Below are positions 1-10,281 of a stretch of 64,000 nucleotides of DNA, piece by piece. Location: assembly GCA_022790975.1 (NCBI GenBank), contig JAAVYF010000043.1:23128-87127 (forward strand). The letters run 5' to 3'. Below the pieces are notes generated by a model. That model worked only from the letters and a program-made list of their open reading frames with translations. It was not told where the DNA came from and ran no database searches. Numbering within the stretch: position 1 is the stretch's first letter; each line of letters begins with the position of its first letter. Made by a program: the position numbers and the translations under genes. This DNA is from Clostridia bacterium (GTDB lineage: Bacteria > Bacillota > Clostridia > TANB77 > CAG-508).

Positions 1-1
1 A

Positions 2-1063
2 AGAAATAATGTTATTAAGTATTATGAAGCTTATAAAAAATTAGAAACATCAAATGATGTTGCCAAAAAAGAGTCTGCATCAAATAGATATGAAGAAAGT
101 TATACATTATATTTAGAATCAATAGATAAATTTATTATGGATTCAGTATATAAAAAAGTAAAAAATGGTTCTGCATCAGTTTATGAAAGAGATGCACTAT
201 CTAGTTATTATAATATTGTTCATTTAAAAGAAACAGAATATTTAGAGTATAAATATAGAAAGCAAAAATTTCTAATAGAATTAGATTTTGAAACATTTAA
301 AGAATCAGGAAAAGAGAAATTTGTAGAAAAATATAAATCTTTATATATTGAAAAAATGGATCTTTTATATAAAGGCATTTTAAAAAATTATTCTGTAAAA
401 CTTGCAGATGGTTTAAGAACTCATGGAACTGGTTTAGTAAATTTATATAAAAATATATTTGAAACACTTGAAGAATACATAAAAAAAGTTTTACCAATTA
501 AATTAGAAATAGATAAAGAAAATGAAAATTATGCGAGTATTTTAGCCGGATATGAAGAATATGAAAAATTTAGTGTAGGAAAACTTGATGAAAAAGAATA
601 TTTAGAAAAAAACATGATTTTATTAGGACTAAGTAGAGTTTTATTTACACATAGTTTACCATTAGTAGCAGCAGAGCAATGTTATAATAAATTGCTAAAA
701 GACGTTAGAAATTTAATTGTAACATCAAAAAATGCAAATAAAAAAGAAGAAACATATCAAATGCTTATAAAACTTATAGAAGATTATAATGTTAAACTTT
801 TATCAACTAAAGTTTATTGGGATAATAGTGATGAAAGAGAAAGTTATAAGAAATTTTGGTCAAAATATAGTAAATCCAAAGATAATGAAGAAAAAGAAAT
901 TTTATTTCTAAAAAGAGAACTTAGTCAAATTGACATGAGCAATAAAAATAATATTGAATTAAGAAAATTTTATAAATCAAAGCTTGTGGAATTTGGTGTT
1001 ATGAAGAATTTTAAAAATTCTTGTATAACAGGTGAAGCTTCAAGATATAAGAAAGTGAAATAG
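2..1063 (+). CDS. hypothetical protein, 5'-truncated by window edge
   Basis: Frame 2 is open from base 2 into the 137..1063 ORF; no recognised domain. Confidence 0.6.
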   Translation, partial: RNNVIKYYEAYKKLETSNDVAKKESASNRYEESYTLYLESIDKFIMDSVYKKVKNGSASVYERDALSSYYNIVHLKETEYLEYKYRKQKFLIELDFETFKESGKEKFVEKYKSLYIEKMDLLYKGILKNYSVKLADGLRTHGTGLVNLYKNIFETLEEYIKKVLPIKLEIDKENENYASILAGYEEYEKFSVGKLDEKEYLEKNMILLGLSRVLFTHSLPLVAAEQCYNKLLKDVRNLIVTSKNANKKEETYQMLIKLIEDYNVKLLSTKVYWDNSDERESYKKFWSKYSKSKDNEEKEILFLKRELSQIDMSNKNNIELRKFYKSKLVEFGVMKNFKNSCITGEASRYKKVK

Positions 1064-1287
1064 TTTTTTGTTTAAAAGAATGAAAAGATAGAATTATTTT
1101 TTGCGTAAAGAAAAATAAAAAATAAAGTGGTTTTGACATAAGATAAAATAAAAAGTAATAAGGTATGTTTTTCATACCTTATTATATTAAAATAAATTTG
1201 ATATTAATTTTAGTGAATTTAAGGAGAAAGGGATAATCAATTAAATAAATTGATATTTTTTATGTAATTGATTATATTAGATAAGAA

Positions 1288-1755
1288 ATGAATTTAGTAG
1301 AGGTTGAATTTTTAGATATTGAAGAAAATGAAGAATGTATTAAACTTATTGAACGAGTTGCTAATAAATGCTTTGAAATTCAAAACTTACTTTCAAAAAA
1401 TTTATATCTTAGTGTTATTTTAACAAATCCTGAAAATATTAGAAGAATAAATAAAGAATATAGACAAGTTGATAAAGAAACTGATGTGCTTTCATTTCCT
1501 ATGTTTGAAAAGGACGAGCTAAGCTTAATTACAGGAAATCATAGAGAACCTTTAGGAGATATAATGATTTCTATTCAAAGAGTTAAAGAACAAGCAAAAG
1601 AATATGGACACAGTTTTGAACGTGAACTTGCATATATGATTGTTCATGGATTTTATCATTTAATGGGATATGATCATATAACAGATGAAGAAAAAGAAAT
1701 TATGAGAGAAAAAGAAGAAGAGGTTTTAGAACTTCTTAATATTACTAGAAAATAA
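1288..1755 (+). CDS. ybeY: endoribonuclease YbeY (rRNA maturation)
   Basis: TDVLSFP and HGFYHLMGYDH zinc-binding motif; precedes era. Confidence 0.95.
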   Translation: MNLVEVEFLDIEENEECIKLIERVANKCFEIQNLLSKNLYLSVILTNPENIRRINKEYRQVDKETDVLSFPMFEKDELSLITGNHREPLGDIMISIQRVKEQAKEYGHSFERELAYMIVHGFYHLMGYDHITDEEKEIMREKEEEVLELLNITRK

Positions 1756-1914
1756 AATTTTGATATTTTATTTAAGTAGTATAATTTAATGTTATATATA
1801 AGTTTTATATCTAAAATTTATAATCAATACTTGTGATTAAATTATATATAAATAAAATAATAATATAAGTAACATAAAGTATTAAAAAAGAATATTATAG
1901 AATGTGGAGAATAT

Positions 1915-2820
1915 ATGGAAAATTTCAAATCAGGATTTGTAAGTTTAATTGGAAAAACAAATGCAGGAAAATCTACTCTTTTAAATAGTCTAATTAATGA
2001 AAAGGTTGCAATTACAACACCAAAAACACAGACTACTCGTACTGCTATAAAAGCAATAATAAATAATAAAAATTCCCAAATAATAATTACAGATACTCCC
2101 GGAATTCACAAAGGAAATAGTAAATTAAGTAAAGTAATGTATGATACTGCATTTTCAATGATAAATGAAGTAGATTGTGTATTATTTTTAGTAGATGGAA
2201 CAGAAAAAGATATATCTAATGAAAATATACAAATATTAGAAAAAATAAAAAGTAGTAAAATAAGAACTATTTTAATTATTAATAAAATGGATTTAATATC
2301 TAAAGAAAAACTTTTAAAAATAATAGAAAGTTATAAAGATGAATATGATTTTGAATCAATTATTCCAATTTCAGCATTAAAATCAGATGGAGTTGAATTA
2401 GTAATAAAAGAAATAGAAAAAATATTACCAATTGGACCAAAATATTATGAAGATGATGAATATACAGACCAAACAATGAGAGAATTAGCATCTGAAGTTA
2501 TTAGAGAAAAAGCACTAAAACTTCTTAATGAAGAAGTACCACATGGAATTTATGTTGATATAGAAAAATTTGAATCTAATGTTAAAAAATCTGGAAAAGA
2601 TATTTATCATATAGAAGCAACTATTTATTGTTTAAGAGAATCTCATAAAGGTATTATAATAGGAAAAGGTGGACAAATGTTAAAACGTATTTCAACTTAT
2701 TCTAGACAAGATTTAGAAAAAATGTTTGATACAAAAGTCAATCTTAGAGTTTGGGTAAAAGTTAAAGAAGATTGGATAAATAATGAAGGATTAGTTAATA
2801 GAAAGTTCAAATTGAAATAG
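1915..2820 (+). CDS. era: GTPase Era
   Basis: GKTNAGKSTLLN, DTPG, NKMD motifs and C-terminal KH domain (IIGKGGQMLKRI). Confidence 0.97.
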   Translation: MENFKSGFVSLIGKTNAGKSTLLNSLINEKVAITTPKTQTTRTAIKAIINNKNSQIIITDTPGIHKGNSKLSKVMYDTAFSMINEVDCVLFLVDGTEKDISNENIQILEKIKSSKIRTILIINKMDLISKEKLLKIIESYKDEYDFESIIPISALKSDGVELVIKEIEKILPIGPKYYEDDEYTDQTMRELASEVIREKALKLLNEEVPHGIYVDIEKFESNVKKSGKDIYHIEATIYCLRESHKGIIIGKGGQMLKRISTYSRQDLEKMFDTKVNLRVWVKVKEDWINNEGLVNRKFKLK

Positions 2821-2868
2821 TATAATCTAAAAATAATTACAAATAATAATCGTAGGAAGTGAATGAAT

Positions 2869-3012
2869 ATGGATAAAAAAGTAGCATGGAGTAATTTCCT
2901 TAAAACAGGAGAGATTAACGATTATTTAGAATTTTGTAAGTACAAAAATACGGAGGAAAATATTAGTGGCAAAGAATTTGAAAGTAAATGGAATAGTAAT
3001 CTCGGAAAATAA
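2869..3012 (+). CDS. YqzL-like small protein
   Basis: MDKKVAWSNFLKTGEINDYLEFCKYK..., YqzL-like pattern (W-F-TG-I-YL-K), immediately upstream of and overlapping recO; missing from the ORF track because of its size. Confidence 0.6.
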   Translation: MDKKVAWSNFLKTGEINDYLEFCKYKNTEENISGKEFESKWNSNLGK

Positions 3013-3694
3013 TTCTAATGATTATGATAAAATGTTAAGTTTGCTTACTCCAAATTTAGGAAAAATAAGTTGTAGTGCCAAAGGAGCAAGACGTACGAAA
3101 AGTCAGCTTTTAGGTGGCACTCAACTTTTTTCTTTTGGTGAATATATGCTTTTTAAAGGTTCAGATACATATACAATAAATTCTTGTGAAACTATTGAAA
3201 TGTTTTATAATTTGAGAACTGATTTAGATAAACTTATGTATGCTTCTCATATAAATAAAATTATAAATGATGTTACTACTGAGAATCAAAATTCATTTTA
3301 TATTTTAAAATTGTTTTTAAATACATTATATGCAATTTCTGAAACAGATAAAAACCTTGATTTTATAATATCTGTATTTAAAATAAGACTTATGAAAATT
3401 TTAGGTTTTGCACCAAATATAAATGAATGTGTTATGTGCCATTCTAAAGAAAATTTAACATCATTTAGTTTTAAAGATAATGGTTTTAAATGTGAAAATT
3501 GTAGCAAGCAAGAAGCTGGTAGTTTTGCTTTGAATGAAGCTACAAAAAATGCAATTATTTACTCTACAAAAGCTGATGCAAAAAAAATTTTTTCTTTTAA
3601 TTTGTCAGAGAATTCTTTGAGGGAATTTGAAATTGTTTCTAGGTTATATTTGAATGAGAAATTAGATAAGGAATATAAAGTGGATAAGCTATAA
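2966..3694 (+). CDS. recO: DNA repair protein RecO
   Basis: N-terminal OB-type sequence (NGIVISENNSNDYDKMLSLLTPNLGKISCSAKGARR) and C-x2-C...C-x2-C zinc motif; GTG start with GGAGG RBS. Confidence 0.92.
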   Translation: MAKNLKVNGIVISENNSNDYDKMLSLLTPNLGKISCSAKGARRTKSQLLGGTQLFSFGEYMLFKGSDTYTINSCETIEMFYNLRTDLDKLMYASHINKIINDVTTENQNSFYILKLFLNTLYAISETDKNLDFIISVFKIRLMKILGFAPNINECVMCHSKENLTSFSFKDNGFKCENCSKQEAGSFALNEATKNAIIYSTKADAKKIFSFNLSENSLREFEIVSRLYLNEKLDKEYKVDKL

Positions 3695-3768
3695 AACTTT
3701 GGTTATTTATTAGATAGAAATAATTATAAGTTATGTTTAATTTAATATAGATACTCTTAAAAACATAA

Positions 3769-3818
3769 ATTGTATACTAAACAAAATTATCAAAAAGTCA
3801 AATTTTGTTTAGTACAAT
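3769..3818. terminator. inverted repeat ACTAAACAAAATT...AATTTTGTTTAGT
   Basis: 13-bp perfect stem downstream of recO. Confidence 0.5.
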
Positions 3819-3842
3819 GAACAAAATCAACAGAATAAAATA

Positions 3843-3889
3843 AAAAGTCTGATTTTAACAATAAAAATGTAGTTAAAGTCAGATTTTTT
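3843..3889 (+). terminator. rho-independent terminator after recO
   Basis: AAGTCTGATTTTAAC/GTTAAAGTCAGATTTTTT stem followed by T-run. Confidence 0.65.
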
Positions 3890-4115
3890 AATGTTATAAT
3901 TTTTATTTAAATATTTTTTTAATTAATTATTAATTTTTGATTAGAAAAATTCTTTATATTTTGTAGTAATTCATAAATTTTCTTTTAAAAAAATTATTTA
4001 TATTTTAGTTTAGGTTTTATATATTTTAAAAGTCATTATTACTTATTTTATAGAAAATTTTTAGTATAGTATTTTATAGTAATGTGAAATGTTTGAAACT
4101 TAAATGTGAATTACA

Positions 4116-4144
4116 TTGACTTTTTAAAATTTTTTGAATATTAT
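4116..4144 (+). promoter_or_regulatory. putative sigma-A promoter for glmS
   Basis: TTGACT, 17-nt spacer, TATTAT. Confidence 0.5.
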
Positions 4145-4200
4145 AATAATACAAAACACATTAAGCTTAAAATAAAGTGAAGATTGGAGAGGATTTATAT

Positions 4201-6040
4201 ATGTGTGGAATAGTAGGATATGTTGGAAGAAAAAATGCAGAGCCAATATTAATTAATGGTCTTTTAAGATTAGAATATAGAGGATATGATTCTGCTGGAA
4301 TTGCTACAATAGAAGAAGATGGAATTAAGGTTGTAAAAAATAAAGGAAGAGTGGCTTCTTTATTAGAAATTACAGAAAAAAATAATTTAAAAGGTACAAT
4401 AGGAATAGGTCATACAAGATGGGCAACTCATGGAAAACCTTCTGCTGAGAACTCTCATCCTCATATGGATAATAAAAACACTATAGCTGTAGTACATAAT
4501 GGAATTATAGAAAATTACATAGAACTTCGTAAATTTTTAGAAGAAAATGGATATAAGTTTTTATCTCAAACAGATACAGAAGTTATTCCAAATCTTATAA
4601 ATTATTTTTATGAAAAAACTCCTAAAAGAGGAAAAGAAGACTTTTTAAATGCAATGAAAGAAACTGTACTTAAATTAAAGGGAAGTTTTGCAATTGAAGT
4701 ATTGAGTAAAGATTTTATGGATGAAATGTTTGTTGTTAGAAAAGATAGTCCAATGGTTATAGGAAAAGGAACAGATGAGAATTATATTAGTTCTGATATT
4801 CCAGCAATTTTATCTTTTACTAAAGATTTTTTCTTGCTTAATGATTTAGAATTTGCTATTCTTTCAAGAAACGAAGTTGAATTTTATGATATGAATTTAA
4901 ATAGATTTGAAAAACAAGCTAAAAATATAGCTTGGGATATGAGCTCAGCTGAAAAAGGCAATTTTGAAGATTTTATGTTAAAAGAAATTTTTGAGCAACC
5001 AAAATCAATTCGCGAAACAATAGGTGCAAGACTTTCTGCAGATTCAAAATGTTCATTAGATGAAATTAATTTTACAAAAGAATATTTAGAAAGTGTAGAT
5101 AGAGTTTATATTGTAGCATGTGGAACTGCAATGCATGCAGGAATGACAGTAAAAAAAATTCTTGAAGAATTTTGCAAACTTCAAACAGAAGTTGACATTG
5201 CTTCTGAATTTAGATATAGAAATCCTTTAATTACGAAAAATACTCTTTGCATATATATTTCTCAATCAGGAGAAACAGCAGATACTATAGCAGCATTAAA
5301 AATTGCTAGAGAAAAAGGCGCAAAAACTATAGCAATTTCAAATGTTATAGGAAGTTCAATTACAAGAGAAGCTGATTTTTCTTTATATACTCATGCAGGT
5401 CCAGAAATAGCTGTAGCTTCAACTAAAGCATATACATCTCAAATAATATTACTTAGTATTTTAGGAATTTATTTTGCTGAGATTTTAGGAGTTCAAGATG
5501 AAAGATTAGAAATTTTAAAACGTGAAATATTAGAAGTACCTACAAAAATTGAAGAGATATTAAAAAATACAGAAAATATAAAATCATTTGCAAAACGAAT
5601 TAGTGGGGAAAAGGATGTATTTTTTATACGGACGTGGTATAGATTATGCAGTTGCATTAGAAGGTTCTTTAAAATTGAAAGAAATTTCTTATATTCATTC
5701 TGAAAGTTATAGTGCAGGTGAATTAAAACATGGTCCAATTGCATTAATTGAAAATGGAATTACAGTTGTTGGAATAATGACTGATAGTATTCTTACACCA
5801 AAAACAATAAGCAATATTCAAGAGGTGGTAACTAGAGGTGCTAAAACATTTATAGTAACTAATCAAAATATAGATGAACATAATTTTGATGAGGTTATAA
5901 AGATTCCTAGAATTAATTCATTTATATCTCCTGTTCTTTCGGTAATACCATTACAATTATTAGCTTATTATATTTCAAAAGAGAAGGGACTTGATGTTGA
6001 TAAACCAAGAAATTTGGCTAAATCAGTTACTGTTGAATAA
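4201..6040 (+). CDS. glmS: glutamine--fructose-6-phosphate aminotransferase, requires +1 recoding at CGGA (5629)
   Basis: Starts MCGIVGYVG (Cys must be residue 2; the ORF-track start 4177 is too early); C-terminal half in +1 frame (GRGIDYAVALEGSLKLKEISY...DKPRNLAKSVTVE). Removing one C gives an exact 612-aa GlmS. Confidence 0.95.
5629..5632 (+). other. +1 recoding site CGGA (glmS): ATA-C-GGA-CGT = I-G-R
   Basis: 0-frame CGG; skipping C restores FFIGRG. Confidence 0.9.
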
Positions 6041-6077
6041 ATTTAGTAAAATATATTTAAATTTAATAAAAAATAAC

Positions 6078-6104
6078 AACCCCTAGAAAACTTTTCTAGG
6101 GGTT
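6078..6104. terminator. hairpin between convergent glmS and htrA
   Basis: AACCCCTAGAAAA-C-TTTTCTAGGGGTT. Confidence 0.75.
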
Positions 6105-6115
6105 ATCAATAAACT

Positions 6116-6147
6116 AAAAAGACTAGATATATTTATCTAGTCTTTTT
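6116..6147. terminator. bidirectional terminator between glmS and htrA
   Basis: AAAAAGACTAGATA...TATCTAGTCTTTTT. Confidence 0.8.
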
Positions 6148-6155
6148 ATAAGATT

Positions 6156-7491
6156 TTAATATCCAAATGGATTAGAAAAATAGTTTTTATAATAATTATC
6201 GTAGTTATTATAATAATCTTGAAGAGTTTCTCCATCTTCTGATGGGGTATCTCCTAAAGTTAATTTTATGTCAATATATTCTTTATTTCTATAAACTTTT
6301 AAAGAAACTTCATCTCCAACTTCACATTTATTTTTTACTTCATTTAATTCATCAACAGTAGAAACATCTTCATCATTTATTGAAACAATAACATCTTCAG
6401 GTTTAAGACCTGCTTCTTCGGCAGCACTATCTGGTGTTACTTTTTCTATATATATTCCAATAGGATAGTCGTATTTTTTTGATAGTTCTTCTGAAATGTT
6501 ACGACCTTCAATTCCTATATATGGTCTTTTTACAACACCATATTCAATTAATTGGTCTATTATATTCATTGATGAGTTTACTGGCATTGCAAATCCAATT
6601 CCTTCAATTCCATCACCGAGATAATTTCATAGAATTTATTCCTATTAGTTCACCTTTGCTATTAACTAAAGCTCCTCCGCTATTTCCAGAGTTGATTGCT
6701 GCATCTGTTTGAATTGTAATGAAAGTATTTCCATCATCATCATCAACTTTTCTATCTAAGGCACTAATTATTCCGCTAGTTACAGAACTGTCTAAACCTA
6801 AAGGATTTCCAACAGCCATAACAAATTCTCCAACTCTTAAATTATCGGAATCTCCGATTTCAATTGCATTTAAATCTTCAGCTTCAATTTTTAAAACTGC
6901 AAGGTCTGTAGATGAATCGCTTCCTATAACTTTAGCATCATAAAGCACATCATCATCATCTCCATATAAATGTATTTTTATACTAGTTGCTTCTGTTACT
7001 TGATAGAAGTAAGAAGAACTTTCAGAATTAACAACATGATTATTTGTAATAATATAACCATCTTCACTAATTATAACTCCAGAGCCAGTAGCTGTTGCTG
7101 TAGTGGAACCAGAAAAAGTGGAAACATTATAAGTAACTGTAATACCAACAACAGAAGGAAGTGCTTGTTCTGCAACTGCAACTGCTGTTTCTGAGTATTG
7201 TGCTAAATCCATTAGTTTTGCTGAATAAGATGAGTTTTTTGAAACATTTTTTGATGAATCTACTTTATTAGATGTTTCATTTTCTTGTGTAGTAGCAATA
7301 TTTGCTTTATTTAAAATATTATTTCTAATACTAGGAACTCCTAATCCAACTCCTAGTATTAAAGATGCTCCTAAAATTCCAGAAATAAAAGGAATTACAA
7401 CCGTTTTTCCAAATCCATTAGAATTTTTTGGGTTTGGAACTTGTTTAAAATTATTGTTAGGACTATAATTAAATTCATTTTCATTATCCAT
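6156..7491 (-). CDS. htrA: HtrA/DegP-like S1C serine protease with PDZ domain, requires +1 recoding at CGGT (6618)
   Basis: TM segment, TGSGVIISEDGYIITNNHVV, DLAVLK, GNSGGAL catalytic motifs; PDZ (GIYIEKVTPDSAAEEAGLKPEDVIVSIND) lies in the +1 frame. Confidence 0.93.
6615..6618 (-). other. +1 recoding site CGGT (htrA): TCT-C-GGT-GAT = S-G-D
   Basis: 0-frame CGG followed by TGA reading; skipping C restores INSMKLSGDGIEGIGFAMPVN. Confidence 0.88.
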
Positions 7492-7732
7492 AATAAATAA
7501 ACCTCCATTTATGTAATAAAATTAATATATTAAGGTTATACCTTAAATTTAATATTATAAAAGATTTTTGTTTATAATATTATTAGTTTTTGTTAAAATT
7601 TTAATAATATTATAATATATAAAAAACTTTTTTTATACAATATAAATTTGAAATTTATATTGAAAAAAATTTTTTATAAATATATAATACTATTAAATGT
7701 TTAAAATAAACTTAAAATTTAGGAGAAATTTT

Positions 7733-8260
7733 ATGTTCAAAAGTGATAAAGGTATAACTTTAACAGTATTAATAATTACAATAATTATTATGGGAATAAT
7801 TTTTGCTGTAACAATACGAACAGGTGATGATTTATTAAGAAATACTCAAAAAGATAGACTTAGAACTAATATGTATTTAATTAAAGCAAGAGCAGAAAGT
7901 TTATTATCAGATTATTTATTTGATTTTGAAAATCCATTAGATAATTCCATTTCTAATGAAACTAAAGCTAAATATTTAAAGGGAATTGTTATTACAGATT
8001 TTGCAAAAGTAAAATCTGTTGGTTTTGAAGTTTCAAGTTCAGATTTTAGTGGAGTATTTATATATTGTGAATGGAATTTAAGTGTATTAAAAGAACAAGG
8101 AATAAGTACTTCTAATATTGCAAATAATGAATCATTTATAATTCAATATAGCCCAACAACAGACGAAGTTAATGTTGCAAGTGTTAGAGGTTTTTCTGAG
8201 AAAAATGGTTTAACATATCATAAATTAAGTGAGTTTGAGCAGATGGGAGATTACAATTAA
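7733..8260 (+). CDS. type IV prepilin-like protein
   Basis: N-terminal KGITLTVLIITIIIMGIIFAVTI methylation/TM motif; AGGAGA RBS before ATG 7733. Confidence 0.65.
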   Translation: MFKSDKGITLTVLIITIIIMGIIFAVTIRTGDDLLRNTQKDRLRTNMYLIKARAESLLSDYLFDFENPLDNSISNETKAKYLKGIVITDFAKVKSVGFEVSSSDFSGVFIYCEWNLSVLKEQGISTSNIANNESFIIQYSPTTDEVNVASVRGFSEKNGLTYHKLSEFEQMGDYN

Positions 8261-8898
8261 TGAATGAGAAAGAAGCAGAACGTTTAAAATTATTAAAAAA
8301 TGAAGAAAATAAGTTATATGATAGTGAAAAAATAAAATATATTTGTGGAATAGATGAAGCAGGTAGAGGACCTCTTGCAGGCCCGGTTGTAGTTGGAGCA
8401 GTTATTCTTCCTAAAGAGTCAATGATAGAAGGAATTAATGATTCAAAAAAAATTTCAGAAAAAAAAAGAGAACTTATATATGAAAAAATTATTAGTGAAG
8501 CAATTAGTTATGCAGTTGGAATTGTGGATCATACTGAAATTGATAATATAAATATATTAAATGCTACAAAGTTAGCTTTGAAAAATGCATTAATAGATTT
8601 AAGTGTTAAACCAGATATGATAATGGTGGACGCTTTAACAAAAATCGATACATTAGGAATACCATATATTTCTGTTGTAAAAGGAGATGCTAAAGTTTAT
8701 TCTATTTCAGCAGCATCAATAATTGCTAAAGTTACAAGAGATAGAATTATGTGTGAATGGGATAAAGTTTATCCTGCATATGGATTTGCAAAACATAAAG
8801 GGTATGGAACTGCATTTCATATTGGAGCAATTCATGAAAATGGTTTATGTGAAATACATAGAAGAACATTTATAAAAGACGAATGGTTAAAAATATAA
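8260..8898 (+). CDS. rnhB: ribonuclease HII
   Basis: CGIDEAGRGPLAGPVVVGAVIL, SIIAKVTRD, HKGYGT motifs. Confidence 0.97.
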   Translation: MNEKEAERLKLLKNEENKLYDSEKIKYICGIDEAGRGPLAGPVVVGAVILPKESMIEGINDSKKISEKKRELIYEKIISEAISYAVGIVDHTEIDNINILNATKLALKNALIDLSVKPDMIMVDALTKIDTLGIPYISVVKGDAKVYSISAASIIAKVTRDRIMCEWDKVYPAYGFAKHKGYGTAFHIGAIHENGLCEIHRRTFIKDEWLKI

Positions 8899-8941
8899 AA
8901 ATAAATTTGGTATGATTTTAAGCATACAAGGGGAGGATAAT

Positions 8942-10255
8942 ATGGATATAAGCACTATAATAACAAAAAAGAGATATAAAGGAGAACTTTCAACTGATGA
9001 AATAAAATATTTTGTTGGAAAGTGGACAAGAGGCGAAATTAAAGATTCACAAGCTGCTGCATTAATAAGTTATATTTATACAAATGGTTTAACAGAAAAT
9101 GAAATTATGAAATTTGCAGTTGAAATTGGTAAATCTGGAGATGTATTAGATTTAAGTAAGATTTCACCAAAAACAATAGATAAACATTCAACAGGAGGTG
9201 TTGGTGATAAGGTAACTTTAATTTTACTTCCTATTATTGCAGCATTAGGTATACCAGTTGCAAAAATTTCAAGTAGAGGCTATGGAATATCAGGACGGAA
9301 CAATTGATAAATTAGCATCAATACCAGGATTTAATTCAAATATAAGTATAAATCAATTTAAAGAAAATGTGGAAAAAATTGGAATTAGTATTGTTAGTCA
9401 GGATTTAAATTTAGCCCCAGCAGAAGGAAAATTCTATAGAATTAGAAATGAAATTGCTTGTAGAGATAATATTCCATTAATAGCTATAAGCTTAATGAGT
9501 TTAAAGATTGCAACAGGAAGTAATAAACTTATATTTGACTTAAGCTGTGGAAAACGGAACTTATATTGAAACTCGTGAAGATGCAAAACGTCTTGGAAAG
9601 TTATTAGTTAAAATAGGAAAATCATTAAATAAAGATGTAGGATATATTATAAGTCTTATGGACGAGCCAGTTGGTAAAGCTGTTGGAAATATTTTAGAAA
9701 TAAAAGAAACAATAAAAGCATTAAATGGAAATATGACAAAAGATGTTGAAGATACAGTAATTATGCTTGGAAGTTTAGCTTTAAATATAACAAATGGAGA
9801 AAAAGATTTAAATACAAATGCTGCTAGAATTTTAGAAGTTATAAGGTCTGGTAAAGCTATGGATAAATTTAGACAAATGGTTATAGCACAGCGGAGGAAA
9901 TGAAGAATATATAGATAGTCCTGATAAATTCCAAACAGCAAGATATGTTTTACCTGTTTTTGCAAGTGATACAGGATATGTAAAAGAAATTGATGCAGAT
10001 ATGGTTGGAAGTTTAGCAAGATACTTAGGAGCAGGAAGAATGAATGATTCAAATAAAATAGACAATACTGCTGGAATTGTATTAGAAAAGAAAATTGGAG
10101 ATCAAGTTTCAGTTGGAGAAATTATAGCTTATGTTCATGCTAATGATGAAGAAAAAGCAAATGGTGCAATAAAAAACTTAGCAGATGCTTTTGTTTATTC
10201 TCAAAAGCCAGTTCTTACATTAAAATCAAGAGTACTTGATGTATATGGTATATAA
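8942..10255 (+). CDS. pdp: pyrimidine-nucleoside phosphorylase, requires three +1 recoding events
   Basis: KISSRGYGISGGTIDKLASIPGF, GKGTYIETREDAKRLGKLL, AQGGNEEYI restored only by skipping C at 9296, 9555 and 9892; recoded length 436 aa. Confidence 0.93.
9296..9299 (+). other. +1 recoding site CGGA (pdp #1)
   Basis: GGA-C-GGA-ACA = G-G-T, the conserved GGT(I/L)DKL motif. Confidence 0.9.
9555..9558 (+). other. +1 recoding site CGGA (pdp #2)
   Basis: AAA-C-GGA-ACT = K-G-T, aligned with the GSGAFM region of family. Confidence 0.88.
9892..9895 (+). other. +1 recoding site CGGA (pdp #3)
   Basis: CAG-C-GGA-GGA = Q-G-G, conserved AQGG motif. Confidence 0.9.
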
Positions 10256-10281
10256 TAAATACAAAGGAAGGATGATAAAAA

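Noticed and set aside
2951-2956. CGGAGG before recO as another recoding site
   Set aside because: Here CGG is out of phase (ACG-GAG in the YqzL-like ORF) and GGAGG serves as the recO RBS
3900-4200. Possible glmS ribozyme upstream of glmS
   Set aside because: The 5' region is very AT-rich and lacks the conserved AGCGCC core; only a sigma-A-like promoter is visible
5493-5744. Minus-strand ORF overlapping the glmS frameshift, and similar antisense ORFs throughout (e.g. 13529..14221, 62812..63174)
   Set aside because: Antisense shadows of strong plus-strand coding sequence with low-complexity composition and no RBS
5588-6040. Treating the second halves of glmS, pdp, polC, mutS2 and others as separate genes or internal starts
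   Set aside because: No RBS at the proposed starts; ORF-track starts overlap upstream frames; exact continuity of conserved proteins at CGGN is a better explanation
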